From CALDTK01 sp965215215 (GTDB lineage: Bacteria; Bacteroidota; Bacteroidia; Chitinophagales; Saprospiraceae): a stretch of DNA of 64,000 nt. This document shows positions 34,511 to 43,007 of the stretch, piece after piece; positions within the stretch are counted from its first letter, which is position 1; each line of letters begins with the position of its first letter. Made by a program: the position numbers and the translations under genes. The notes under the pieces were generated by a model. It was not told where the DNA came from and made no database searches. It saw only the letters and a program-made list of their open reading frames with translations. The DNA is taken from NCBI GenBank assembly GCA_965215215.1, contig OZ244043.1, positions 558,001-622,000 of the forward strand. The letters run 5' to 3'.

Positions 34511-34805
34511 CGCTGAGACTCGTTTTGGCGGAAGCATCGCCGCTGTCCTGCTTGTCCTTCCATGCGAAGCAGCCCCGGCGGTAAAGGTCGATGAAGTTGG
34601 TGGTGCCCGACTGGGCGTTGTGGACGCGGCGCTCGAAGACGTAGTCCTGCTCGGCATGAACCTGCGGCCGGGGGCGCTCTACCCCGAGTAACTCGCAGCG
34701 CTCCGAGGTAAAGGGCTGACTGTTCGCCGTTTCGGCGGCTGCGGAGGCTTGCCAGCGGTTGGTAAAATCGAGGATATCGGCTTCGGAGGGCACGGTTGCT
34801 TGCAA
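34511..34805 (-). pseudogene. N-terminal fragment of a class I DNA methyltransferase/MmeI-type R-M protein
   Basis: The first 98 codons from ATG 34805 match the N-terminal domain of large SAM-dependent DNA methylases of the MmeI/type II-L kind: ILDFTNRWQASAAAETANSQ, PFTSERCELLGVERPRPQ, YVFERRVHNAQS and NFIDLYRRGCFAWKDKQ. Homology stops at GDASAKT, exactly at a copy of dispersed motif A (34522-34535), and the frame then runs through unrelated Arg/Pro-rich sequence to 33966. The methylase core motifs are missing, so it is a truncated remnant. Confidence 0.75.
34522..34535 (-). repeat. dispersed motif A copy at the methylase breakpoint
   Basis: GTTTTGGCGGAAGC, reverse complement of the motif; the DNA-methylase homology ends here. 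Confidence 0.6.
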
Positions 34806-35077
34806 GAGTGGCTTGAGGTATGTAGGGCGGAACTTACGTATATGAACTATATCTATTCGTTCTGACCACTCTTAATGCTAATAGTAGACACCCACGGCAA
34901 GGACGTAACGGGGCTGAGTTGCGGAGCAGAAGAGCTTCACGTGCTCGTTCACTCTACGATACATGCGAAGCGACGAAGGTTCGCACAGTCAAAATATGCA
35001 AATCTGTAGCGTAGCGAGGTGCAAATCTGTACGGTGGAAACCTGCAAATTTGCTTTTAGACCTCTACATTCGTAAGT
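34806..35077. other. intergenic region with inverted repeat and phased repeats
   Basis: No gene. AAGAGTGG (34804-34811) and CCACTCTT (34866-34873) form an inverted pair across an AT-rich centre. Three phased TGCAAAT repeats follow from 34997 (separate entry). Confidence 0.5.
34997..35052 (+). promoter_or_regulatory. three TGCAAAT repeats spaced exactly 23 bp
   Basis: TGCAAATCTGTA at 34997 and 35020, and TGCAAATTTG at 35043: three starts with a constant 23-bp period, ending 26 bp before the GTG start of the AAA_14/DUF4143 gene. Iteron-like spacing (about two helical turns) suggests a multimeric operator for that gene or its regulator. Confidence 0.6.
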
Positions 35078-36358
35078 GTGAGCGGTACTGACTATCAGCC
35101 AAGAGTTGTCGACGAGGAGCTTTCCGAGCTCTTCCAAGCGCTCCCCGCCCTAGTGTTGGAAGGTCCTAAGGGCGTGGGGAAAACCGCCACAGCGTTGCGG
35201 CGAGCGACCTCGGTGTTCAGACTAGACGATCGGGTGCAGTTAGCGCTGGCGGAGGCTGATCCGAAGCGCCTACTCGAGTCGGAAGCCACCGTGCTACTCG
35301 ACGAATGGCAGCGCTTACCGGCGCTCTGGGATCTCGTTCGTCGAGCGGTAGACGATGGAGCCGAGGCTGGCAGCTTCCTGCTCACGGGATCTGCGAGCCC
35401 GCAGCAGCTTCAAACGCACACCGGGGCGGCACGAATGGTAACGATTCGGATGCGCCCGATGTCGCTCGCTGAACGGTTTCCGGGGCAGGCGAGCGCAAGT
35501 CTGCAAGCGTTAATGGCGGGCAATCGGACTTCGATTATCGGCGACACCACGTTGGGCTTAACCGAGTACGTAGACGAGATTTTACAGTCCGGATTTCCAG
35601 GAATTCGACACCTCAGCGGTCGCCCGTTACGAGCGATGCTAGACGGGTACATCCGGCGAATCGTCGAGCGGGACGTTGTTGACCTGGGCGTTGAAGTGCG
35701 CCGCCCTTCCGCGTTACTCGCCTGGATGCGTGCCTACGCCGCGGCAACGAGCACCACGGCGAGCTACGAGACCATTCGAGATGCTGCCACCGCGGGTGAG
35801 TCGGGTAAGCTGCCCCGCGCTACGACCCAACCGTATCGAGATACCCTGACTTCACTGTGGATTCTCGATCCGGTTCCAGCGTGGATTCCCTCCAGAAACC
35901 AAATCTCCCGCCTCGCACGAGCTCCAAAGCACCAGCTCGCCGATCCTGCACTGGCCGCGCGTTTGCTAGGGGCAACGAAGCAAACTCTGCTCTCCGGTCA
36001 TGAAGGCGACGTACCCCTTCCGCGTGACGGCACCTTATTAGGCCACCTGTTCGAAGCGCTCGCGGTGCAGAGTGTGCGGGTGTACGCGCAGCAGGCCGAA
36101 GCGCAGGTTTCCCATTTTCATACGAGTGGGGGTAAGCAGGAAGTAGACATCATCGTAGAGCGAGCCGACGGTAAAGTGCTCGCGATCGAGGTTAAGCTTT
36201 CGCAAAACGTAACCGACCGCGACGTGCGTCACTTACACTGGCTCGAGGAGAAGCTCGGGGATAATTTGCTCGATCGAGTGGTGGTGAATACAGGCCCATT
36301 CGCTTATCGCCGAAAGGACGGGGTTGCGGTAGTGCCTTTGGCGCTACTTGGGGTTTGA
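35078..36358 (+). CDS. AAA_14/DUF4143 ATPase
   Basis: Protein of 426 residues. AAA_14 ATPase domain (about 1-180) with Walker A EGPKGVGKTATAL, Walker B TVLLDEWQRLPALWD and sensor-like LLTGSASP; C-terminal DUF4143 domain (about 200-420) with a PD-(D/E)xK-like core, QEVDIIVERADGKVLAIEVK. Such proteins are widespread in prokaryotes, often near mobile or defence islands; their cellular job is not established. GTG 35078 is the only good start before the conserved N-terminus. It is alone, between the integron debris and a broken lipoprotein gene, and is preceded by phased repeats. Confidence 0.88.
   Translation: MSGTDYQPRVVDEELSELFQALPALVLEGPKGVGKTATALRRATSVFRLDDRVQLALAEADPKRLLESEATVLLDEWQRLPALWDLVRRAVDDGAEAGSFLLTGSASPQQLQTHTGAARMVTIRMRPMSLAERFPGQASASLQALMAGNRTSIIGDTTLGLTEYVDEILQSGFPGIRHLSGRPLRAMLDGYIRRIVERDVVDLGVEVRRPSALLAWMRAYAAATSTTASYETIRDAATAGESGKLPRATTQPYRDTLTSLWILDPVPAWIPSRNQISRLARAPKHQLADPALAARLLGATKQTLLSGHEGDVPLPRDGTLLGHLFEALAVQSVRVYAQQAEAQVSHFHTSGGKQEVDIIVERADGKVLAIEVKLSQNVTDRDVRHLHWLEEKLGDNLLDRVVVNTGPFAYRRKDGVAVVPLALLGV
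36196..36208 (+). repeat. dispersed motif C copy
   Basis: GCTTTCGCAAAAC, in the coding region of the DUF4143 domain (VKLSQNV). Confidence 0.6.
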
Positions 36359-36614
36359 CGTTGTATCAACTCAGTACCACAGTCGGTACTAACTATACGT
36401 GCTCAGCGTAAAGGACTAGAATCTTGGTCGCCAGCAACCGTATACCACAAAATACATATGTAAATATACAATCAACTCGCATACAATCAACTCCGAAATC
36501 AGAGTTGACTATAATACCAAATTAGAACTATTTTGCTGCTTCGTAGTAAGTTGCGGCTAGCTTGTACAAGTATTCAACCTTCTGCAAAACGCCTAACCAT
36601 TTAAACCAAACGAA
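36359..36614. other. intergenic, AT-rich, with tandem and inverted repeat
   Basis: No gene. ATACAATCAACTC occurs twice in tandem (36466-36478 and 36481-36493, 15-bp period), and TCAACTC of the second copy is mirrored by GAGTTGA at 36502-36508. The rest is AT-rich leader for the next gene. Confidence 0.6.
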
Positions 36615-37840
36615 GTGAAACTCCCTCAAAGCCTACTACCCCTCCTAATGCTTGCCGCTATAGGCTGCAACAAGGATGAGCCAATAAAAGGAGAATTAGG
36701 CGACAATACCTCCTCCGATCCCACAGAGTTAGACGGTAGAGATAAGGGCGCAGATTTCGAAGAAGAGACATTCAAACTCCTCGTCGATGCAAAGGATGTT
36801 ATTAAATTAAAGGGTAAGTTCAACGAGAGATACGAAGCTCGCGAGGCAACTAATCGGGTGTTCGACGCCAGAGAGGCAGAGTTTGTAACCGGCATACCCC
36901 AGTGGGGACTGATAGACCTCAACTCCGACGCCTCGGTTACGGGCATGGTCTGGGCCGGCGGGTTGGCCCATTCGCGCAAACCTTGGAATAGCTCTTGGGA
37001 TGACCACAAGGCCACGAGTTCACCTGATCTGCCGGGAAGGAATTCCGTGCCGATCCACAATCGGTCGGCCGGCACCACGATTACGGGCATGCACGTGCGA
37101 AATGTCCACGACGCTTTCCGCAGTACGGGCGCCACCGACTGGCGCGTTCAGCACCCTCAAGTGGGTGACACCCCCGAGCGGTGGCTCGCACGGGCGCCAC
37201 CGACTGGCGCGTTCAGCACAGCTGGGCCACTTACGTTCGCGACGATGCGATCGAAAACGACGATTTCGCGGCCGGCTCCGTGTACGACTGCCTGTTCGAC
37301 GGCGTGTACGCCGGTATTAGCAGTCGCCCGGACAAGGAGAACCTCGACGCAAAGGGCAACGTAATCTCCCTCGAAAAGGTCTTACTTCGTTTACACGCGA
37401 TGCCGTATCCCTTTAAGTGGGATAAAAAATGGGATACGATCGACGAGAACAATGAGCCGTACACCGGTCGTGGTATCCCCTACGGACACGGAGAGCTGTT
37501 CAAGATCTTAGAGGACAATAATCCTCGAAACATGCATTGGAAGATCAAGGACTGCGTTTTTCTAATGCAAAATAACGTTAGAGCCAGCAAATTTGATTTT
37601 CCGGATGCCTCGTTGATCGACGAGTGCAGCGACGTTACCATCATCTGGCTGGGCGACGGGGATTTTCCGGGGTACCTACCCGTAGATAAATTTCCAGACG
37701 CTTTCACGGTGCTGACCGGCCGGGAAGGCCGCGATGCGTGGACGGATAAAGTCACGGATTGGCACGAAAGGCATCCGAGTGTGGGAGCTGATTACAAGCT
37801 GAAAACTCCCGGAGATATAAGCTTTCCTAAAAAGTGGTGA
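36615..37840 (+). pseudogene. lipoprotein with beta-helix-like region, broken by a partial duplication
   Basis: Starts (GTG 36615) as a lipoprotein, KLPQSLLPLLMLAAIGCNKD with lipobox AIGC, then an acidic linker and a repeat-like region (VTGMVWAGGLAHSRKPW, HVRNVHDAFRSTGATDWRVQ). A 30-bp sequence occurs twice (37125-37154 and 37190-37219), adding 65 bp and shifting the frame. Taking one unit out restores a continuous protein (ATDWRVQHSWATYVRDDAIE, SVYDCLFDGVYAGISSRPDK ... ISFPKKW) of about 386 residues. The 'C/V-x-N/D-x-x-F-x-G-x-x-x-G' strands suggest a right-handed beta-helix. Function unknown. It may also be a phase-variable ON/OFF gene, since exact recombination between the repeats would repair it. 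Confidence 0.75.
37125..37219 (+). repeat. 30-bp direct repeat, 65-bp period
   Basis: ACGGGCGCCACCGACTGGCG plus CGTTCAGCAC at 37125-37154 and again at 37190-37219, with a 35-bp spacer not related to the gene. It causes the frameshift of the lipoprotein gene. Confidence 0.9.
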
Positions 37841-38056
37841 TGAGGTAGTGCGCATATCGGCAGCTAGCCTGCTAGCCAGCGATCGTACCGCTAAATGCAT
37901 CCCGCCTCGCCTTAGCCTAGGACATCTCCGCAGGTACAGCTGGTTGCCCGCGCAACCCAACGGCGGCTTTCTGGACTGAGACGAGAATTAATAATCTCGA
38001 CACACGAGAAGACAGCACCGCGTGTATGTTTGCAGTGGAATTAGTCTAAATAAGGT

Positions 38057-40489
38057 TTGATCCCCCCTCACGCTTCACTCCCCCTCGCGCTCCTCACCTG
38101 GCTAGTGACGCTCTGCCCGCCCGCAAATTCGGTCGCAGCGCAGGGGGCAATTGAGCCCGTAGATAGCTTGCAGTCCTTACGGACTCAAACGTTGATCGTC
38201 GGCGTAGTAGACGAAGCCGGGGAGCCCCTCGCGTACGCGAACGGACTGCTCACGGAGACCGGCCAGGGCGCAGCGAGCGACGCGGATGGCGTCCTGAAAC
38301 TCGACGGTGTCCCATTCGGAGCGTACACGTTACGCGTTAGTGCGGTCGGATACGCCACCCTCGAAGAGCGTATTCGCATCGATGCGACCTCCCCTCCCCT
38401 CCGGCTCACCCTTACCTCCGGCGCCACCCTCGAGGCCGCGACCGTGAGCGCCAAATCCGCGGCCACCGAGCTGCGCGAGCAAGCCTACGCCGTGGAGGTC
38501 GTGCAGGCCAAACGCTTCCGCAACCTCTCCGCGAACGCAAACGACCTCCTCCGCAACGTCTCCGGCGTCAACATCCGCGAATCGGGGGGATTGGGTTCCT
38601 CGTTCACCCTGTCGCTCAACGGCCTCTCCGGCAACCAGGTCCGCACCTTCTTGGATGGGGTACCGATGGACTACTTCGGCTCCTCCCTCACGCTCAACAA
38701 CTTCTCCGCGAACCTGATCGACCGCATCGAGGTGTACAAGGGCGTGGTCCCCGTGCACCTGTCCAGCGACGCGCTCGGGGGGGCCATCAACGTCGTTACC
38801 ACCAACCAGCAAAACTCCTACGTCGACGCATCGGTCTCCGCGGGCTCGTACGGCACGAGGATCGCCTCGCTCAACGCGCAGTACCGGCACCAGAGAACCG
38901 GTTTTGCCGTAAGGCTAAAAAGCTTCTACAATACCTCGGACAACGACTACCGGGTGCCCATCAACTTGGTAGACTTCACGACCGGGAAGCCCGCGCCCGA
39001 GGTGAGCCACGTGCGCCGCTTCCACGATGCCTACACCTCTCGCATGGGCTGGGTGGAGGCCGGGATCCTCGGCAAACCCTACGCGGACAGGCTGCTCGTA
39101 GGCGTGCTGTACTCGGATAATTACGACGAAGTGCAGCAGCCGGCCAACGCGATCGGGCAGGCGAAAATCCCCTACGGCAAGGTGGCGCAGGAGGAGGACA
39201 AAACCATCGTCAACTTCACCTACGCCAAATCCGGACTGCTCAACGACCGCCTCAGCGTGGCGAGCTACATCGTCGGCGTGCGCGCCGACAACCGCTCGGT
39301 GGACACGAGTAGCCGGCGCTACAATTGGTCGGGTGCCAGTGAGCCGCGCAACGACGTGACCACCGGCGAGATCGAGAACCGCAAGACCCTGCTCAGCCTC
39401 CGCACCGACAACCTGCTCGCGAACTTAAACGGGGAGTTTCAGTTCGACGCGCGCCACAGCATCGCCGCTAACTACAGTCTCAACGCGCTCGAACTCTCGG
39501 GCGACGATCCCTTCAAAGGGCAGAACAACACCCAGTTCGGCGAGCCGAGCCGCATCCGCAAGCAGGTACTCGGCCTCAACTACACCGTCGCCCTGCTCGC
39601 GCGAAAACTCAAGCTAACCGCCTTCGGGAAGGGCTACGACTACCGCATCGAGTCGCAAACCACCGACTACGGGGGCGACGAGCGGCTTCCCTTCGCCAAC
39701 GAACAGCGCAACCTCGGGCTCGGGGCCTCGGCGACCTACCACTTCGAACGCCTGCAGCTCAAGGCCTCCTTCGAGAACGCGACGCGCTTCCCCGAAATCA
39801 TCGAGCTGTTCGGCGACGGACTCAACGTGCTGCCGAGCCCGCTCCTGAAACCCGAGCGAAGTCGCAACTACAACGTCGGCTTCATCTACAAGCCCGAGCT
39901 TCCGCAAAACCTCCTGACCCTGTCGGTAAACGGGTTCGTGCGCCAGGCTACCGACTTCATCATCCCGCGCGTCCGGGGCATCGTCGCCTACCACGAGAAC
40001 AAAGGCAACGTGCTCTCGCGGGGCGCGGACCTCGCCGCGAGCTTCGCCCCCGGCGAGCACCTCGTCGTCACCCTCAACGGTACCTACCTCGACCTGCGCG
40101 ACAACGACCGCTACCGCGACGGAACCTCCGGCCAGGAGAGCGCCCTCTACCGGCAGCGGCTGCCCAACGTTCCCTACCTGTTCGGCAACCTCAACGTGGC
40201 CTACCGCTACCCCGACCTGCTCGCCGCCGGCGACAACGCCTCGGTAACGCTCACGCAGGGCTACGTCCACGAATTTTTCTACCGCTGGGCCAACCTCGCG
40301 AGCAGCAACAAGAGCGACGTGCCGCGACAATTGACTACCAACCTCGACCTCGTGTACAGCTTCAAAAACGAGCGCTACAATGCCTCCGTCGGTGTCGCGA
40401 ACCTCTGGGACGCGGAGGTCTACGACAATTTTCAACAACTCAGACCCGGACGCACCTACAGCGCCAAGCTCCGGCTCTTCCTCAATTAA
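38057..40489 (+). CDS. TonB-dependent receptor with CarboxypepD_reg-like domain
   Basis: Complete outer-membrane receptor of 810 residues: hydrophobic export signal (LALLTWLVTLCPPANSVAAQ), carboxypeptidase-regulatory-like domain (about 48-125; VGVVDEAGEPLAYANGLLTE), plug (about 135-245; ANDLLRNVSGVNIRESGGLG, VRTFLDGVPMDYFG, IDRIEVYKGVVPVHL) and a 22-strand-type barrel to the end (SAKLRLFLN). The TTG at 38057 is the only start compatible with a signal peptide. Downstream are a DUF4374 lipoprotein and a PepSY membrane protein on the same strand, a set associated with iron/siderophore or haem acquisition, so a ferric-siderophore substrate is likely (inference). A type B motif copy (38901-38915) lies in the barrel. 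Confidence 0.93.
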   Translation: MIPPHASLPLALLTWLVTLCPPANSVAAQGAIEPVDSLQSLRTQTLIVGVVDEAGEPLAYANGLLTETGQGAASDADGVLKLDGVPFGAYTLRVSAVGYATLEERIRIDATSPPLRLTLTSGATLEAATVSAKSAATELREQAYAVEVVQAKRFRNLSANANDLLRNVSGVNIRESGGLGSSFTLSLNGLSGNQVRTFLDGVPMDYFGSSLTLNNFSANLIDRIEVYKGVVPVHLSSDALGGAINVVTTNQQNSYVDASVSAGSYGTRIASLNAQYRHQRTGFAVRLKSFYNTSDNDYRVPINLVDFTTGKPAPEVSHVRRFHDAYTSRMGWVEAGILGKPYADRLLVGVLYSDNYDEVQQPANAIGQAKIPYGKVAQEEDKTIVNFTYAKSGLLNDRLSVASYIVGVRADNRSVDTSSRRYNWSGASEPRNDVTTGEIENRKTLLSLRTDNLLANLNGEFQFDARHSIAANYSLNALELSGDDPFKGQNNTQFGEPSRIRKQVLGLNYTVALLARKLKLTAFGKGYDYRIESQTTDYGGDERLPFANEQRNLGLGASATYHFERLQLKASFENATRFPEIIELFGDGLNVLPSPLLKPERSRNYNVGFIYKPELPQNLLTLSVNGFVRQATDFIIPRVRGIVAYHENKGNVLSRGADLAASFAPGEHLVVTLNGTYLDLRDNDRYRDGTSGQESALYRQRLPNVPYLFGNLNVAYRYPDLLAAGDNASVTLTQGYVHEFFYRWANLASSNKSDVPRQLTTNLDLVYSFKNERYNASVGVANLWDAEVYDNFQQLRPGRTYSAKLRLFLN
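38901..38915 (-). repeat. dispersed motif B copy
   Basis: GTTTTGCCGTAAGGC, reverse complement of type B, within the receptor barrel codons (GFAVRLK). Confidence 0.6.
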
Positions 40490-40514
40490 CCTCCACCTCA
40501 AATCCCCCCCCCAC

Positions 40515-41759
40515 GTGCTTACGAAATCCTTCCCCGCCGGCATCGCGTGCCTTGGTCTCCTCCTCGCCGGTTGCGACGATGATGTCAACCCGGTTACCCC
40601 GGAGCAACCGGCCGCGAGTTACCAGTACTTCTTGGGAATCCAGAGTGACGCCGACCCGGAGGTCGACGTACTGAGCTACGCCCCGAGCATCGACACGGGC
40701 GTGGTCAGCCCCGTAAACAATGGCTTCGAGCAGGTGGCCTGGATGAGCTTCATCCAGGGCGTAGACCAGATCATCACCTCCGGGTACACGAGCGCTCCGG
40801 AGTTTACGAGCTACGAGCTCGTGGATGGCGAGTTGGCGAAGGGCGAAAGCTTTTTCACGGAGGGGGAAATCTACGCACGCGACGTGCTCGACGCCTCCAC
40901 CATGGTGCTGGTGGCGTCCCCGCGCGAAGGCTTCGGCCCCAAGCGGATCTACGTCGTCGACACCGACGGGATGTCCATTACCAGACAGGTGGAAGTGGAC
41001 TTCGGCAACGACGTCCCGGATAGCCTCCTCGCCTTCCCCAACGACGTGGAAGTGGTCGACGACAAGCTCTTTATCGCCTACTACCACACCCACGCCCGCG
41101 GAGATTTCTCGACGCCGAGCGACAGCGAAGCCAGCGTTGCCGTATTTAGCTACCCCGACCTCGAGTTCGAGAAGATCATCACCGACGAACGGGCTCCGGA
41201 CGTGGGTCGCTACTTCGGGACGACCACCCTCGAGCTCGACGAACAGGGTCGCATTTACACCTTCTCCCCCTCCTCGAGCGCGGCGGGCTACTTCCCCGTC
41301 CCGCCGAAGAATTCGGGCATCCTACGCATCGACGCCGCTACGGCCGAGTTCGACTCCAGTTTCCACATCGACTTCGAGGCGTTGAGCGGCGGCTACAAGG
41401 TTTACAACTTCGTTTACGTCAAGGACGGGAAGGCCGTCGTGCAGGTCGTGAAAGAAGACGAAACCGACGTCGATAACCTGTGGGCGGGCTACGACGCTCC
41501 CTCCGAGAGTCCCGTTATCGAGACGGGTATCCTCGATCTCGAAACCCGGTCTCTCGAGCTGCTCCCCGACGTGCCGAAAAGTGGTGGCGGGTTTGACGGC
41601 AGCTACCGCATAGAGGGTAACCTCGCGTACCTCGGCATCAGCAACAGCGAGTACGCCGGCATTTACATCATCGACGTAGACGCGGGTACGGCCACCCGGG
41701 GAGCGGATGTGGACGGCAATTACGCGAAGGCCATCCTCGCGCTCGAAGTAACCGAATAG
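40515..41759 (+). CDS. DUF4374 family lipoprotein
   Basis: Lipoprotein of 414 residues. GTG 40515 gives a clean lipoprotein signal (TKSFPAGIACLGLLLAGC), while the longer frame from 40380 lies inside the receptor gene. The mature part is a beta-propeller-like sequence with repeated short strands (YFLGIQSDADPEVDVLSYAP, IYVVDTDGMSITRQVEVDFG, LFIAYYHTHARGDFSTPSDS) and matches DUF4374, a family nearly always found beside TonB-dependent receptors in Bacteroidota. It probably sits on the outer membrane and helps capture or hand over the ferric ligand (inference). Start is 25 bp after the receptor stop, end 31 bp before the PepSY gene: an operon. Confidence 0.87.
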   Translation: MLTKSFPAGIACLGLLLAGCDDDVNPVTPEQPAASYQYFLGIQSDADPEVDVLSYAPSIDTGVVSPVNNGFEQVAWMSFIQGVDQIITSGYTSAPEFTSYELVDGELAKGESFFTEGEIYARDVLDASTMVLVASPREGFGPKRIYVVDTDGMSITRQVEVDFGNDVPDSLLAFPNDVEVVDDKLFIAYYHTHARGDFSTPSDSEASVAVFSYPDLEFEKIITDERAPDVGRYFGTTTLELDEQGRIYTFSPSSSAAGYFPVPPKNSGILRIDAATAEFDSSFHIDFEALSGGYKVYNFVYVKDGKAVVQVVKEDETDVDNLWAGYDAPSESPVIETGILDLETRSLELLPDVPKSGGGFDGSYRIEGNLAYLGISNSEYAGIYIIDVDAGTATRGADVDGNYAKAILALEVTE

Positions 41760-41790
41760 CGACGATCGCACAGTCCCGCAGGCGAAACCC

Positions 41791-42993
41791 ATGGCCATCT
41801 CCCGCACCAAGCGCATCACCCGAAAGCTGCACCTCCTCCTCGGCCTCGGCTCGGGTTTGGTGGTCTTCGTCGTGTCCGTAACCGGCTGCCTCTGGGTTTT
41901 CCAGGCCGAGTTTACCGCGTGGCTTTCGCCAAAACCCGTCGTGACCGCCCGATCCGTAGCGCCCCTCACGCCCACGGCCGCAGCGGAGGCGGCACAGCGG
42001 GTGTTTCCGGAACGGGAGATCCACGGAACGGTTTACGCCGCTCCGACCGAGCCCTTGGAGGTCGTTTTCTACGAGTACGAACCCGAGTTCTACCGGTCCG
42101 TTTACCTCGATCCCTACGGCGGCGAGGTGCTCGGTACGTACGATCACCGGGGGGGCTTCTTCGGTTGGGTCCTCGACGGACACCTCCACCTGTGGCTGCC
42201 GCCGGCCATCGGCGCGCCGGTTACGCAGTACGGGACGGCGGTATTCGTGTTGATGCTCATCTCCGGCATCGTGCTCTGGTGGCCGAAGAACAAACGCAAC
42301 CGCAAACAGCGCCTCCGCTTCGATTGGCGCTCGACGACCCGGTGGCGGCGCAAAAATTTCGACCTGCACGGCGTGGTCGGCTTCTACGCGAGCCTACTGG
42401 CCTTCGTGATCGCGTTTACGGGACTGATGATGGCGTTCGACGGGGTGTACGTCGCGGCCTACGAGGCGCTCGGCGGGAGTAGTGTGCCTCGCTTTGTGAT
42501 CCCGAACAATACCTCCGGGAGTTTCGACGCTGAGTCACTGGCCGCTTCCGCAGTACCACCCCTCGATAGGGTCCTCGACGAGTTGCGACCCCAGTACCCA
42601 CCGGATGCGACGTTCGAGGTCCACTACCCACGCACGGATACCGCTTCGATCTACGTGGAGATCGCGACTACGCGCGGGATTCACTACGCCGCGGACTATC
42701 GCTTCTTCGACCAATCCGATTTAGCCGAGATAGATCCGGAAAGTATCTACGGCACCTACGCCGAGGCCTCCGTCGCCGATAAGGCGGTGCGGATGAGCTA
42801 CGACGTACACGTCGGCGCCATCGGTGGCCTCTTGGGTAAGTGCCTAGCCTTTGTAGTCAGTCTACTTTGTGCTTCCCTACCGGTTACCGGCGTGTTGCTC
42901 TGGTGGGGGCGGCGGCGCAAGGGGCGAGGCGGGCGGACAAACCGTAGTGAGGTGGAGCGCGAGCTAGCGACCGTGTCGAAGTTACACGCGTAA
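41791..42993 (+). CDS. PepSY-associated TM domain protein
   Basis: Inner-membrane protein of 400 residues with the PepSY-TM layout: RKLHLLLGLGSGLVVFVVSV as first membrane segment (about 12-35), a periplasmic PepSY-like part (HGTVYAAPTEPLEVVFYEYE), second segment near 150-168 (TAVFVLMLISGIVLWWPK), third near 195-215 with HGVVGFYASLLAFVIAFTGL, a long periplasmic loop, and a last segment at 345-375 (GVLLWWGRRRKG). Conserved histidines at helix ends could bind haem. Homologues next to siderophore receptors are thought to act as ferric-siderophore reductases. Third gene of the receptor operon. A motif A copy (41921-41935) encodes WLSPKP. Confidence 0.88.
   Translation: MAISRTKRITRKLHLLLGLGSGLVVFVVSVTGCLWVFQAEFTAWLSPKPVVTARSVAPLTPTAAAEAAQRVFPEREIHGTVYAAPTEPLEVVFYEYEPEFYRSVYLDPYGGEVLGTYDHRGGFFGWVLDGHLHLWLPPAIGAPVTQYGTAVFVLMLISGIVLWWPKNKRNRKQRLRFDWRSTTRWRRKNFDLHGVVGFYASLLAFVIAFTGLMMAFDGVYVAAYEALGGSSVPRFVIPNNTSGSFDAESLAASAVPPLDRVLDELRPQYPPDATFEVHYPRTDTASIYVEIATTRGIHYAADYRFFDQSDLAEIDPESIYGTYAEASVADKAVRMSYDVHVGAIGGLLGKCLAFVVSLLCASLPVTGVLLWWGRRRKGRGGRTNRSEVERELATVSKLHA
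41921..41935 (+). repeat. dispersed motif A copy
   Basis: Exact GGCTTTCGCCAAAAC followed by CCGTC, within the PepSY-TM gene. Confidence 0.65.
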
Positions 42994-43007
42994 ACGTAGT
43001 AGCTCCA

